In this document: positions 17,033-26,123 of the stretch, piece by piece
How the letters are laid out: each line of letters starts with the position of its first letter
Position numbering within the stretch: position 1 is the stretch's first letter
Assembly (NCBI RefSeq): GCF_002027705.1
Contig: NZ_MBTG01000012.1
Coordinates: forward strand, 248,001 to 312,000
Reading direction: 5' to 3'
Origin: Paenibacillus ferrarius
Lineage (GTDB): Bacteria; Bacillota; Bacilli; Paenibacillales; NBRC-103111
DNA length: 64,000 bases
The notes under the pieces: generated by a model
Database searches by the model: none
What the model was told of the DNA's origin: nothing
The model's input: the letters and a program-made list of their open reading frames with translations, nothing else
Program-made: the position numbers and the translations under genes

Positions 17033-18459
17033 TGTTCAATACGCCGGAATTTGCTTTGTTATTAGTCATTACTATGTGTATTTATTACTTGATTCCAAGA
17101 CATCGTCTTTGGCTGTTGACAGCGGCTAATCTTGTGTTTTACGGCGTAGTGGGGCCTGGTTACTTACTCTTATTCGGCGTTATTTCGTTAGTTGTCTACC
17201 TATGCGGTCTAGGTATTGAATACACAAGCAGGTGGCAGCGAATCCTGTTGACCTTAGGTATTTTACTGACGTCAAGCAACCTTATATTTTTCAAATATAC
17301 GGATTTTGCTCTAAGAAGTATAGAGAAGGTACTTTCTATTCATCTTGTCGCCCATCAGTCGGAATGGCTGCATTATGCGCTGCCTCTGGGCATATCCTTT
17401 TATACGTTTGAATTGATTTCATATTTGGTCGATGTGTACAAAGGCCGAATTCCAGCCGAACGATCGTTGCTGCGATTTTGGATGTTCATTATGTTCTTTG
17501 CTCATATGATTGCCGGACCGATCATGAGAGGCAAGGAATTTCTGCCACAAATTCGGCAGTTGGATACGATTCGGTTTAATCCCGCCCAGCTTCGCTTGGG
17601 TGCTTTCTTCATTGTGCTGGGTTTAGCCAAGAAAATGGGAATAGCGGATCAGCTAGCGTCCTATTGCGATAGCTTTTTCTCACAAGCCAGTACTCTGAGC
17701 GGGGCTGAAGGCTGGACGGCATCTGTGCTCTATGCGTTCCAGATTTACTGTGATTTCTCTGGTTACAGCGATATGGCTGTCGGTATCGGTTACCTGTTCG
17801 GATTGGAATTGGCCAGGAATTTCAACACACCGTATTTAAGTACGAATGCTACGGAGTTTTGGCGGCGGTGGCATATTACGCTGTCATCATGGATTCGAGA
17901 CTATATCTACATCTCATTAGGGGGATCGCGTCGCGGTGAAGTACGACAATATGCCAACCTTTTTGCGGCAATGACGATTTCGGGCTTCTGGCATGGCAGT
18001 CAATGGACTTTCATCGCTTGGGGAATGTATCAAGGGGGATTGTTAATTGGTCACAAGCTGTATGTGAACCTGCTTCAGAAGCTGCGGATTATTCAGATTC
18101 AAACGTATATGTGGTATCGCATGTTATCGCTTTTCGTCTTCTTTCTGTTAACTTGTCTAGGCTGGGTCATCTTCCGCACGGAGGGGATCCATGTCGCAGC
18201 GGGACTGATTATCCGTATGCTCAATCCAAAGGCTCTCATCATGCCCCAATGGCTATGGCATTTCTGGTGGATTGCTGGGGGACTTTATGCTCTGCATGTG
18301 CTGGAGTGGTACTTGCTGAATCGACTTGATCGAGTTTCTTCCTTATGGCACAGCTGGATTCCATCGCCGATAAGGGCGGCCGTATATAGTTTCCTTGTGT
18401 TAGTATTCTTATATATGCTAAAACAAGGGCAGAGCTCTTTTATTTATTTTCAATTCTAA
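17029..18459 (+). CDS. MBOAT O-acyltransferase (AlgI/DltB/PatA type)
   Basis: 476 residues; the ATG at 17029 overlaps the stop of the SGNH gene. At least ten membrane segments. Signature stretches include YALPLGISFYTFE, SLLRFWMFIMFFAHMIAGPI, FCDFSGYSDMAVG-like (IYCDFSGYSDMAVGIG), FWRRWHITLSSWIRDYIY and the catalytic His in SGFWHGSQWTFIAWG. These proteins move acyl groups across the membrane to a sugar-polymer acceptor. With the preceding SGNH protein it forms a two-gene O-acetylation module for a surface glycan. No polymer biosynthesis genes are adjacent. A terminator follows. Confidence 0.9.
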   Translation: MMFNTPEFALLLVITMCIYYLIPRHRLWLLTAANLVFYGVVGPGYLLLFGVISLVVYLCGLGIEYTSRWQRILLTLGILLTSSNLIFFKYTDFALRSIEKVLSIHLVAHQSEWLHYALPLGISFYTFELISYLVDVYKGRIPAERSLLRFWMFIMFFAHMIAGPIMRGKEFLPQIRQLDTIRFNPAQLRLGAFFIVLGLAKKMGIADQLASYCDSFFSQASTLSGAEGWTASVLYAFQIYCDFSGYSDMAVGIGYLFGLELARNFNTPYLSTNATEFWRRWHITLSSWIRDYIYISLGGSRRGEVRQYANLFAAMTISGFWHGSQWTFIAWGMYQGGLLIGHKLYVNLLQKLRIIQIQTYMWYRMLSLFVFFLLTCLGWVIFRTEGIHVAAGLIIRMLNPKALIMPQWLWHFWWIAGGLYALHVLEWYLLNRLDRVSSLWHSWIPSPIRAAVYSFLVLVFLYMLKQGQSSFIYFQF

Positions 18460-18493
18460 CCTATCGCCTTAGGATAAAGGCGGTAGGTTTTTT
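18460..18493. terminator. Terminator after the MBOAT gene
   Basis: CCTATCGCCTT and AAGGCGGTAGG form an 11-bp stem (one wobble) with loop AGGATA and a run of six T. It may also serve the minus-strand gene at 18509-18727. Confidence 0.85.
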
Positions 18494-18508
18494 CTTTCGT
18501 CTTTGGCT

Positions 18509-18727
18509 TTAGGTCTCAGCGCGGAAAAGGGTCCCATCGTCTCGGAAATAATACGCAATTTCATCCGCTTTTGTGTTCAGTCGTACTGATTTTTCGGTGA
18601 ATTTATCGATGATGCCTCGATCTACTTCGCAATAGAGGCCATTGGCATCTGGCTGCCAGACGGAGACTGGGGTTTGTGAGAGCGCCGCGATAAATAGATC
18701 AGCGTCAGATTCCAATGACTTAGGCAT
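18509..18727 (-). CDS. Small hypothetical protein
   Basis: 72 residues, ATG preceded by AAGGAG on the minus strand. Soluble, acidic, with strand-rich C-terminus (DEIAYYFRDDGTLFRAET). I do not recognise a domain. It stands alone between two plus-strand transcripts. Confidence 0.55.
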   Translation of the reverse strand: MPKSLESDADLFIAALSQTPVSVWQPDANGLYCEVDRGIIDKFTEKSVRLNTKADEIAYYFRDDGTLFRAET

Positions 18728-19097
18728 TTGTGATAGTCTCCTTTGGTTAGCTTAATTGCGATCTATCTTTTACGCTTAATAGAAAGTATATGTCATCGTT
18801 TATCGTCCAACGACTTTTTTATCTGCTTGCCATGAATAAATGACCAATTCCCCCGAAAATAAGACAAATTTGACATCATTGAAGCGTTTACAATAGGGAA
18901 GAGGACGAACGTTTCGATGAGCTGGTACCCGAAAATAGCGATTTATGCAGCAACTGGCGATATATTTGGTTTTTGTTAATATTTTATTGACATAAAGTAA
19001 AGGGATGGAATAATATCTAAGTAAGCGCTTTTAATTTCAGGATAACGTTTGGGCAATAGCGTGGAAAACTTGTCAAAGCAAAAAGGAGCTGTGTGAA
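18728..19097 (+). promoter_or_regulatory. Upstream region of the lacI-type gene: promoter and operator candidates
   Basis: No gene in this 370-base gap. TTGACA (18987-18992) and TAATAT (19011-19016) are spaced as a sigma-A promoter. Downstream lie AAGCGCTT (19023-19030), a perfect LacI-type palindrome, and GGATAACGTT (19040-19049), which recurs before the transporter operon. A cre-like TTGAAGCGTTTACA (18879-18892) farther upstream fits CcpA catabolite control. Confidence 0.55.
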
Positions 19098-20144
19098 TTG
19101 CCTACTCTCAAAGATATTGCAGAATTAGTTGGCGTTTCAATTTCAACAGCCTCTCGTGTGGTACGAAACGATACCAGTAGGCATATTAACCCAGAAACCA
19201 AAGCCAAAGTATGGGAAGCTGTTCGACAGCTGGATTACACACCGAACGAGTCGGCACGCCATTTAGTGAATAAACAGAAGGCGGAAAGAAAGCCAACCAA
19301 ACAAATTGGCTGCATTATACAAACAGCTCGATTGAATGACGATCATCCTTATTATTCGCCAATCATTACTTCTTTTACGAAAAAGATATTGGAATCCGGT
19401 TATTCCCTGGCTTTCATACATACATCAGATGAGCTTGCCGACGATGCCTTGCTGCATCGCTGCATTCATGAAATACAAGTAGACGGTGTTATTCTCGTGG
19501 GAGAAGTGGGACCAGCCATTGTAGAATATTTGCAAAAAGCAGAAGAGTTGGCGCTAATTGGCATCTGTACGAATGGCACAGAAATTACAATGGTTGATTA
19601 TGATCGCATTCATGCTGCCAAATCAGCTGTAGACCACCTTATTGCTCAAGGACATCAATCCATTGGCTTTGTTGGCGGACCTGGACACACCGGAGAACTG
19701 GGCAGCGAAGAGAGATTTCAAGGTTTTAAATTCGCTATGTATGATGCAGGAATTCCCTTGAACAAAGACTGGATTATTGATACACGCTGGGAAATTGACC
19801 GCAGTTATGAACGCGTGATGGAGCAGCTGAAAAGGACAGACATAGAACGTCCAACGGCTATATTCTCCGCAAGTGATCAATTGGCGATACCGGCCATGCG
19901 TGCAATTATAGAGAGCAATTTGAGTATTCCTGAGGATGTAGCATTTATTTCTATGGATAACATTGATTTCGCTCAGTACACGACACCGCCGCTTTCATCG
20001 GTGCATGTACCCAAAGTAGAGATTGGCATGACAGCCGCTGCGACACTCTTAGATATGTTGAAAGGTGAACAACCACAACTGTCTAAAGTGCTGCTTCCAC
20101 ATAAATTAATTGTCAGACAATCGTCTACATACCAAAGAAATTAA
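19098..20144 (+). CDS. LacI-family regulator of the adjacent sugar ABC operon
   Basis: 348 residues from a TTG with AAGGAG 10 bases upstream. Residues 1-60 are the LacI helix-turn-helix and hinge (TLKDIAELVGVSISTASRVV ... YTPNESARHL). The rest is a periplasmic-binding-protein-like effector domain (DGVILVGEV, GFVGGPGHTGE, FSASDQLAIPAMRAI, SMDNIDFAQYTTPPLSSV). Unusually, a VVRNDT insertion-like hinge is followed by RHINPETKAKVW, still typical. It likely represses itself and the binding protein-permease operon and is released by the transported sugar. Confidence 0.9.
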   Translation: MPTLKDIAELVGVSISTASRVVRNDTSRHINPETKAKVWEAVRQLDYTPNESARHLVNKQKAERKPTKQIGCIIQTARLNDDHPYYSPIITSFTKKILESGYSLAFIHTSDELADDALLHRCIHEIQVDGVILVGEVGPAIVEYLQKAEELALIGICTNGTEITMVDYDRIHAAKSAVDHLIAQGHQSIGFVGGPGHTGELGSEERFQGFKFAMYDAGIPLNKDWIIDTRWEIDRSYERVMEQLKRTDIERPTAIFSASDQLAIPAMRAIIESNLSIPEDVAFISMDNIDFAQYTTPPLSSVHVPKVEIGMTAAATLLDMLKGEQPQLSKVLLPHKLIVRQSSTYQRN

Positions 20145-20158
20145 ATTTTTTTAGGATG

Positions 20159-20176
20159 CTGGATAACGTTGTCCAG
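20159..20176 (+). promoter_or_regulatory. LacI-type operator before the sugar transporter operon
   Basis: CTGGATAACGTTGTCCAG is an 18-bp near-palindrome with an AACGTT centre, about 130 bases before the binding-protein gene. Its GGATAACGTT half matches the copy at 19040-19049 before the regulator, so both are probable sites of the same LacI-family protein. Confidence 0.6.
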
Positions 20177-20304
20177 AGTTTGGTGCCAATTAATTTTTGA
20201 CGAATTGAAGGAGGTGAAATTTGCTTTAGCGGCCGTAATGATTTGATATTGATGTGAAGTAGGGACAGGTTCTTTCACAAAATATGAAAAAGGGTGATCT
20301 TGAG

Positions 20305-21615
20305 ATGGTTAAAATTACAAAAAAAGCAGCTTTCGCGGCAATGATTATGTCTTCAATGGTAGCAGTAAGTGCGTGTGGCAATTCGAGTTCTACCGAACCA
20401 ACCTCATCTGGAGCTCCTACAAGCGATTCGAAAGCAACTGCTGCTGCCGGAGAGAAAGTGACCATCACCTATGCTGGTTGGAAACTGGATACGATGACAG
20501 ATGTTATCAAAGAGTTTCAAACTAGCCATCCCAATATTGAAGTCAAATTAGAGAACACACCGTACAAGCAATACTTCACCAAATTAGAAACATCTGCGCA
20601 AGGCGGGACAATGCCTGATGTGCTCTGGATGAACGGTCCGAATTTTATTAAGTATGCTGAGAATGGGATGTTAAGAGATCTGTCTGACAATATCAAGAAA
20701 GATCAAGTGGATTTGAAAAATTATCCGACATCGCTCATTTCCCTGTATAGTCTCGGCGGTAAAAATTATGGGATTCCGAAGGATTATGACACGATTGGGC
20801 TCTGGTACAATAAGAAGCTTTTTGATGAAAAAGGCGTTTCTTACCCGGATGCCACTTGGGATTGGAATAAGCTGACGGAAGCTGCCAAGAAATTAACAGA
20901 TACATCCAAAGGCATTTATGGCTTCGCTGCCCCGATGATGAATCAAGAAGACTACTATAATACGATTCTTCAAGCCGGCGGCAGCATCATTTCGGACGAT
21001 CACAAAAAGTCGGGCTTCGACCAGCCAGAAGCGATCGAAGGCTTGAAATTTCTAACGGATCTCATCCAGGTACATAAAGTATCTCCAACCCTTGCCCAAA
21101 TGACGGAAACAGCTCCATCGGATTTGTTTACGTCCGGTAAACTAGCCATGTATTTCGATGGTTCCTGGGCTGCCTTCTCGATTAACCAAAGTGCTGATAT
21201 GAAAAACAATGCAGATGTTGCTCCTCTGCCAAAAGGGAAGAAACAAGGCGTTGTCATTCACGGACTAGGTCATGTGATTTCTGCGAATTCCAAACATCCC
21301 AAAGAAGCATGGGAATTCGTGAAATTCCTTGGTTCCAAGCAAGCAGCTGAAGTTGCCGCCAAGCAAGGGGGAGCAATCCCAGCTTTTAAAGGCAGTGAAA
21401 CAGCTTGGTTAGCCGCTTTCCCGCAATACCATGCCAAAGCATTCATCGACATGACGGAGTATGCAACACCGTATCCGGTGTCCAAGAATACTTCTGTGTG
21501 GACAACGTATGAAACGGAAATTTTGAAAAATGCCTGGACTGGCGATAAATCAGTGGCAGATGCAGCCAAAGAGCTCGGAGCCAAAATGAACCAAGCGTTA
21601 GCAGCAGAGAAATAA
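20305..21615 (+). CDS. Sugar ABC transporter, extracellular binding lipoprotein
   Basis: 436 residues from ATG 20305 (AGGGTGA 9 bases before). Lipoprotein signal with lipobox VSAC (Cys about residue 24) followed by a Ser/Thr-rich linker. Family 1 solute-binding protein: KVTITYAGWKLDTMTDVIKEF, PDVLWMNGPNFIKYAENGML, GIPKDYDTIGLWYNKKLF and KEAWEFVKFLGSKQAAE. Captures an oligo- or monosaccharide for the two permeases that follow. No ATPase gene is present, so a shared MsmX-type ATPase elsewhere is expected. Confidence 0.92.
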   Translation: MVKITKKAAFAAMIMSSMVAVSACGNSSSTEPTSSGAPTSDSKATAAAGEKVTITYAGWKLDTMTDVIKEFQTSHPNIEVKLENTPYKQYFTKLETSAQGGTMPDVLWMNGPNFIKYAENGMLRDLSDNIKKDQVDLKNYPTSLISLYSLGGKNYGIPKDYDTIGLWYNKKLFDEKGVSYPDATWDWNKLTEAAKKLTDTSKGIYGFAAPMMNQEDYYNTILQAGGSIISDDHKKSGFDQPEAIEGLKFLTDLIQVHKVSPTLAQMTETAPSDLFTSGKLAMYFDGSWAAFSINQSADMKNNADVAPLPKGKKQGVVIHGLGHVISANSKHPKEAWEFVKFLGSKQAAEVAAKQGGAIPAFKGSETAWLAAFPQYHAKAFIDMTEYATPYPVSKNTSVWTTYETEILKNAWTGDKSVADAAKELGAKMNQALAAEK

Positions 21616-21692
21616 GTCTTTGGCAGGGAGATTCGCGGTAGCAAGCAAGCGAATCTCCCGCCACTAAATCACTCATGGGAGCGTGAGTACTC

Positions 21693-22577
21693 ATGCGAAT
21701 CAGCTCGAAACGCCGGTCCGACTGGATGTGGGCGTACATCATGATTACACCATTAATGCTTGGTTTGCTCATCTTCTATATTTGGCCCGTGTTTCAGACT
21801 TTTTATTTCTCCTTCACCGATTGGGGTGCTTTTGGAAAGTACACATGGTCCGGGTTATCCAATTACAAGCAGCTTTTTACCGATAAAGATCTGCTTTATG
21901 CCTTCCGCAACACAAGTATTTACATTATTACTGCAGTTCCAATTGGCATTATTTTATCTATTGTATTAGCGGTGCTTTTGAATCAAAAAGTAAAAGGGTT
22001 GTCCATTTATCGCACGCTCTATTTTCTACCTGTTGTAACGATGCCCGCTGCGGTCGCGATGGTATGGAAATGGCTGTACAACTCCGATTTTGGTCTCATC
22101 AACTACGTATTGGGACGGTTGTCAATTACAGGACCTCACTGGTTGACCGATAATCGTACAGCGCTTTTATCCATTATTATTGTTGCTATCTGGAGCGCGA
22201 TCGGCAGCCATATGATTATCTTCCTGTCGGGACTTCAAGGCATCTCTGTTTCCTACTATGAAGCAGCAGACATTGATGGGGCAGGGGCATACACCAAATT
22301 CATAAAGATAACACTGCCATTACTGACTCCAACTATCTTTTTCGTCATGGTAACGTCTTTGATTGGCGCGTTTCAAGTTTTTGACTTTATCTATATGATG
22401 GTTGGCGATATTGTTATGGAATCAACGCAATCGGTCGTTTTCTTGTATTACAAGTATGGGTTTCTCAAAAACAGCAAAGGCTACGCCTCATCCATTGCCG
22501 TGCTGCTCTTTGTTATCATTATGATCATTACGTATATTCAAATGAAAATCCAGAAGAAATGGGTTCATTACGAATGA
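21693..22577 (+). CDS. Sugar ABC permease, MalF/UgpA type
   Basis: 294 residues, six membrane segments. Starts with WMWAYIMITPLMLGLLIFYIW typical of this family. The EAA loop SYYEAADIDGAGAYTKFIKI TLPLLTP (with E-A-A and G at standard spacing) contacts the ATPase. It forms the membrane channel with the next gene, 13 bases downstream. Confidence 0.92.
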   Translation: MRISSKRRSDWMWAYIMITPLMLGLLIFYIWPVFQTFYFSFTDWGAFGKYTWSGLSNYKQLFTDKDLLYAFRNTSIYIITAVPIGIILSIVLAVLLNQKVKGLSIYRTLYFLPVVTMPAAVAMVWKWLYNSDFGLINYVLGRLSITGPHWLTDNRTALLSIIIVAIWSAIGSHMIIFLSGLQGISVSYYEAADIDGAGAYTKFIKITLPLLTPTIFFVMVTSLIGAFQVFDFIYMMVGDIVMESTQSVVFLYYKYGFLKNSKGYASSIAVLLFVIIMIITYIQMKIQKKWVHYE

Positions 22578-22590
22578 AGGGGGCGAGCCT

Positions 22591-23430
22591 ATGACAACCA
22601 AATCTCACCAACAAAAGTCGCTTCAGATCGGAGTAATCCATCTTATTCTTATTCTGGGAGCTGTCATTATGGTGACTCCTTTTATATGGATGTTTCTAAC
22701 CTCGGTGAAAACATTGGGAGAGTCCACAGCGATACCGCCAGTGCTATTTCCAAAAAGCTTTCAGTGGAGCAATTACTCGAAAGTTTTTCTGAACTTGCCA
22801 TTTTTCACTTTTTATTGGAATACATTTATTACGACGTTGGTTAAAGTCGTCGGACAGTTGATTATCTGTTCACTAGCCGCTTATGCGTTTGCACGAATTG
22901 CTTTTCCAGGTCGTCACTTCTTTTTTATTCTGATGCTTTCCGTACTCATGGTGCCAGGTCAAGTATTTCTCATTCCGCAGTACATGATTATGAAAGATTT
23001 CGGCTGGCTTAATTCGCTTACAGCCTTAATCGTGCCTGGCTTGTTCAGTGCATTTGGCACCTTTTTATTGCGTCAATTTTTCATGACGCTCCCGCATGAG
23101 TTGGAAGAAGCTGCGAAGCTGGATGGCTGCAATCAATTTCGAATTTATTGGCAAATCATGCTGCCGTTGGCCAAATCGGGCATGGTTGCTCTCGCTATTT
23201 TCACCATGTTATGGTCTTGGAATGACCTCATGTGGCCCTTAATTGTGAACAGTTCACCGGACAAAATGGTACTTTCTGCGGGAATAGCCTTCTTGGAGGG
23301 AGAGCACAAAACAAATTATACGATCATTATGGCAGGCTCTCTAATGGCCATTTTGCCGATGATTGTTATCTTCTTTGTCTTTCAGCGCTCCTTTATTCAA
23401 GGGATTGCTTTTACCGGAAGCAAGTCGTAA
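22591..23430 (+). CDS. Sugar ABC permease, MalG/UgpE type
   Basis: 279 residues, ATG after GGGGGCG. Six membrane segments; EAA loop ELEEAAKLDGCNQFRIYW then IMLPLAKSG. Second half of the sugar channel. A Gfo/Idh/MocA gene follows in the same direction after 48 bases, so imported sugar is probably oxidised by that enzyme. Confidence 0.92.
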   Translation: MTTKSHQQKSLQIGVIHLILILGAVIMVTPFIWMFLTSVKTLGESTAIPPVLFPKSFQWSNYSKVFLNLPFFTFYWNTFITTLVKVVGQLIICSLAAYAFARIAFPGRHFFFILMLSVLMVPGQVFLIPQYMIMKDFGWLNSLTALIVPGLFSAFGTFLLRQFFMTLPHELEEAAKLDGCNQFRIYWQIMLPLAKSGMVALAIFTMLWSWNDLMWPLIVNSSPDKMVLSAGIAFLEGEHKTNYTIIMAGSLMAILPMIVIFFVFQRSFIQGIAFTGSKS

Positions 23431-23478
23431 TCACCGTAAGGATTCATTGACATACGAAGTCATTTGGAGGAATTTATT

Positions 23479-24741
23479 ATGCAAAAAGTTACCGCTATCC
23501 TACTCGGAGCCGGAAATCGCGGAGCGCAAGCGTATGCGCCATATGCGCTTAATTACCCGCACGAGCTTGATATAATAGCCGTCGCAGAACCGGATGATGA
23601 GCGTCGCGCTGCTTTCGTGTTCGCCCATCAAATCTCACAGGATTATTCATTTTCGAATTGGGAACAGCTGCTGGCGCAGCCCAAAATCGCGGATATCGCG
23701 ATCATATGCACGCAGGATCAGATGCATTATTACCCAACCTTGAAGGCTCTTGAGCTTGGCTATCACGTTTTATTAGAGAAGCCGATGTCTCCAAGCCCTG
23801 AAGAGTGCGTGGAAATGGAGCTTATGGCGAAAAAGCACAATCGTCTACTGACGATATGCCATGTTCTTCGGTATACAGCCTTCTGGACAGCGATGAAACG
23901 TGTCATCGAAGAAGGACGAATCGGCCAAATCGTCAATATTCAGCTGAATGAAAATGTCGGCAATATGCATATGGCACACAGCTTCGTACGGGGGAATTGG
24001 AATAATTCAGACACGTCCAGTCCGATGATATTGGCCAAATCGTGTCACGATATGGACATTCTCTCTTATATTATGGGCGAGCCATGCGAGCGTATTAGTT
24101 CTTTTGGATCGTTGATGCATTTCAAATCGGAGAATGCCCCGGTGGGAGCACCGGCTCGCTGCTTGGATGGATGCCCAGCGGAAGCGACTTGCCAATACTA
24201 TGCGCCGAAGTATTATCTGGGGACTGGCCGCAGCTGGGCTGGTAAATTCACAACGGATACGAGTCTTGAAGGGATTATTGAAGCGCTGCACACGACCCCT
24301 TACGGCAAGTGTGTCTACCACAGCGATAACAATGTGGTTGATCATCAAGTCGTGAATATGGAGTTTGCGAGCGGGGCAACGGCGATGTTCAGCATGTGTG
24401 GATTTACGAGAGACAACACGCGTATTCTGCAAATCATGGGGACGAAAGGCGATATTCGTGGCAATATGGAAGAGCACGAATTTACGATCCACGACTTTGT
24501 GACGAATGAGCAAACGACGATTCATGTGCAAGCTTCCGAAGAAGGACATAACGGGGGAGATGCCGGGATCATCCGCAGCTTCCTGCGCGAGGTCAGAACG
24601 TATGCTGGTGGCGAAAGCGAGTCTTCCGCTTCGGTTTCTGTGCGCAGCCATCTCATGGCGTTTGCTGCAGAAGAATCCCGTGTGAACGGCGGCAAGCCAG
24701 TCGTCATTGAAGAGCTCCATAAACGTTTGGCAACGGTATAA
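23479..24741 (+). CDS. Gfo/Idh/MocA-family oxidoreductase
   Basis: 420 residues from ATG 23479 (TGGAGG directly upstream). N-terminal Rossmann fold with GAGNRG at about residues 9-14, NAD-contact AEPDDERR, IICTQDQMHY, and the EKP motif in HVLLEKPMSPSPEE (about residues 97-104). The C-terminal half carries HDMDIL and a Cys-rich insertion CLDGCPAEATCQYYAPKYYL (three Cys) seen in some sugar dehydrogenases of the family. Likely oxidises the sugar brought in by the preceding transporter, using NAD(P). The exact substrate cannot be read. Confidence 0.88.
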   Translation: MQKVTAILLGAGNRGAQAYAPYALNYPHELDIIAVAEPDDERRAAFVFAHQISQDYSFSNWEQLLAQPKIADIAIICTQDQMHYYPTLKALELGYHVLLEKPMSPSPEECVEMELMAKKHNRLLTICHVLRYTAFWTAMKRVIEEGRIGQIVNIQLNENVGNMHMAHSFVRGNWNNSDTSSPMILAKSCHDMDILSYIMGEPCERISSFGSLMHFKSENAPVGAPARCLDGCPAEATCQYYAPKYYLGTGRSWAGKFTTDTSLEGIIEALHTTPYGKCVYHSDNNVVDHQVVNMEFASGATAMFSMCGFTRDNTRILQIMGTKGDIRGNMEEHEFTIHDFVTNEQTTIHVQASEEGHNGGDAGIIRSFLREVRTYAGGESESSASVSVRSHLMAFAAEESRVNGGKPVVIEELHKRLATV

Positions 24742-24760
24742 CGGAAATATACATATAGAA

Positions 24761-24797
24761 CGCAAGCAGCCGAAGTGATTGGCGGCTTGCGTTTTTT
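24761..24797 (+). terminator. Rho-independent terminator
   Basis: CGCAAGC and GCTTGCG with CC/GG inside, followed by TTTTTT, right after the oxidoreductase gene. Confidence 0.85.
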
Positions 24798-24808
24798 GGC
24801 ATTTGAAT

Positions 24809-25003
24809 CTCGCGAAAAGGAACTATGATCCGCTATTATGCTGAAAAATGCCAAATCTTGCTTCAAAGGGAACTAAGGTCCGCTATTTCACCATTTGTGC
24901 TCGGAATCAGCGTTTTTCGCTTCAATAGCGTACCTCAGTTCCGTTACATGCTACTTTTGCCCTGATTCTCCCCATTTAGCGGATCATAGTTCCTTTTTGC
25001 GAG
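24809..25003. repeat. Nested inverted-repeat element
   Basis: Outer arms 24809-24835 and 24977-25003 match in 26 of 27 positions when one is reversed (core GGAACTATGATCCGCTA). Inner arms 24866-24887 and 24924-24945 are diverged copies of the same unit (GGAACTAAGGTCCGCTATT and its reverse GAACTGAGGTACGCTATT). Four copies of one motif thus form a two-level hairpin of about 195 bases in the gap before the SorC-type gene. No coding content. Confidence 0.8.
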
Positions 25004-25053
25004 GGAATACCTATACCTATAATGCACCTTAGTCGAGTAGATAGGAATTTTGT

Positions 25054-25123
25054 TTGAAAATGATGAGAGGTTGAGATATAATCGTGGATATACACATATG
25101 TACACGTGTTGATCATATGTACA
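25054..25123 (+). promoter_or_regulatory. Promoter and repeated operator of the SorC-trpBA unit
   Basis: TTGAAA (25054-25059), 17-base spacer and TATAAT (25077-25082) form a good sigma-A promoter. Just downstream CATATGTACA occurs twice exactly (25095-25104 and 25114-25123), offset 19 bases, inside a longer ACA/TGT-rich dyad. The position over the initial transcribed region suits autorepression by the regulator that follows. Confidence 0.65.
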
Positions 25124-25145
25124 TGTTGGATTGGGGTGCGATAAT

Positions 25146-26111
25146 ATGGCAGAACGCAATCAAGATCGATTCCGTTTGTTAGTTAAGATTTGTCAGCTTT
25201 ATTACGAAGATGGATTGAATCAATTGGATATCGCCAAACGTTTGGGGATATCGCGGCCGCATGTTAGCCGTATGCTGGCAACAGCTAAGTCCGAAGGCAT
25301 TGTGAAGATTTCTATTCATAATCCATTTTCTGTCGAGCAAGAACTTGAGAAATCGCTGTTAAGCCTCTTCGGGATTCAGGATGTGCTTATTGTCGACTCG
25401 ACAGACATGAATCCAGACCAGCTGTACTCCTTGCTCGGACGAACCTGCTCACCCTTAATCGAATCTGTGCTGAGAGACGGGGATCATGTGGGGATCATGG
25501 CAGGGCAAACGATAGCGAGTGTTGCCGAGGAATTGGATTATTTTGCAAGTGAAGGCTTGCAGTTTGTGCCCTTGGTGGGGGGCTGGGGATCAGATGGAGC
25601 TTCTTGGCATGCAAACACGAATGCAATGGCATTTGCTAATAAGCTGAAAGCGAAATATTCGATCATTCATGCGCCTGCGGTTGTCGCCAATGAAGGAACA
25701 GGCACACTTTTGCGTGAAGAACCAGAGATTGCCAAGGTCCTTCATCAGGCACAAAATAGCCGAGTTGCGATTGTCAGTATCGGAGATGTGAGCGAGCAGG
25801 CGACTATGGTGAAGTCAGGCGGATTCAGCCCTGAGATGATGAGAGAACTGAAAGAGAGAGGCGCTGTGGCAAACCTATGTGCATCCTTCTTGGATGCAAA
25901 CGGTCAGGAAATCGAATTTTCTCAACAAAATAAGATGATCGGCTTGTCAGCATGGGACCTGCGCGCTATTCCAACTGTCATTGGTGTCGCAGGCGGCGAG
26001 CAGAAAATCGAAGCCATCACAGCAGCTTTGCGGGGCAAATGGATTGATATTTTGGTGACAGACACATTGGCAGCGCGTGAAATTCTGTCGTCCTATCACA
26101 ATTTGAAGTGA
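25146..26111 (+). CDS. SorC-family (sugar-binding domain) transcriptional regulator
   Basis: 321 residues from ATG 25146, with TGGGGTG upstream. N-terminal helix-turn-helix (residues about 10-55: YYEDGLNQLDIAKRLGISRP, HVSRMLATAKSEGIVKI). The rest is the SorC/DeoR-type sugar-binding domain (about 60-318) with VGIMAGQTIASVAEEL, FVPLVGGWGS, ANEGTGTLLREEPEI, VAIVSIGDVSEQ and a terminal DILVTDTLAAREIL. Such regulators normally sense phosphorylated sugars or central intermediates. It is followed 12 bases later by trpB, which is unusual; the effector may be a tryptophan-pathway phosphosugar such as indole-glycerol phosphate (inference). Confidence 0.88.
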   Translation: MAERNQDRFRLLVKICQLYYEDGLNQLDIAKRLGISRPHVSRMLATAKSEGIVKISIHNPFSVEQELEKSLLSLFGIQDVLIVDSTDMNPDQLYSLLGRTCSPLIESVLRDGDHVGIMAGQTIASVAEELDYFASEGLQFVPLVGGWGSDGASWHANTNAMAFANKLKAKYSIIHAPAVVANEGTGTLLREEPEIAKVLHQAQNSRVAIVSIGDVSEQATMVKSGGFSPEMMRELKERGAVANLCASFLDANGQEIEFSQQNKMIGLSAWDLRAIPTVIGVAGGEQKIEAITAALRGKWIDILVTDTLAAREILSSYHNLK

Positions 26112-26123
26112 ATAGAAGGGAAG

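Noticed and set aside
24007..24765. Long minus-strand frame (252 codons) over the Gfo/Idh/MocA gene
   Set aside because: It lies wholly opposite a gene with clear family motifs and has no recognisable domain.
24742..26123. Tryptophan attenuator, TRAP-binding site or Trp T-box before trpBA
   Set aside because: No GAG/UAG trinucleotide array, Trp-rich leader peptide or T-box sequence is visible; control appears to be by the SorC-type protein.
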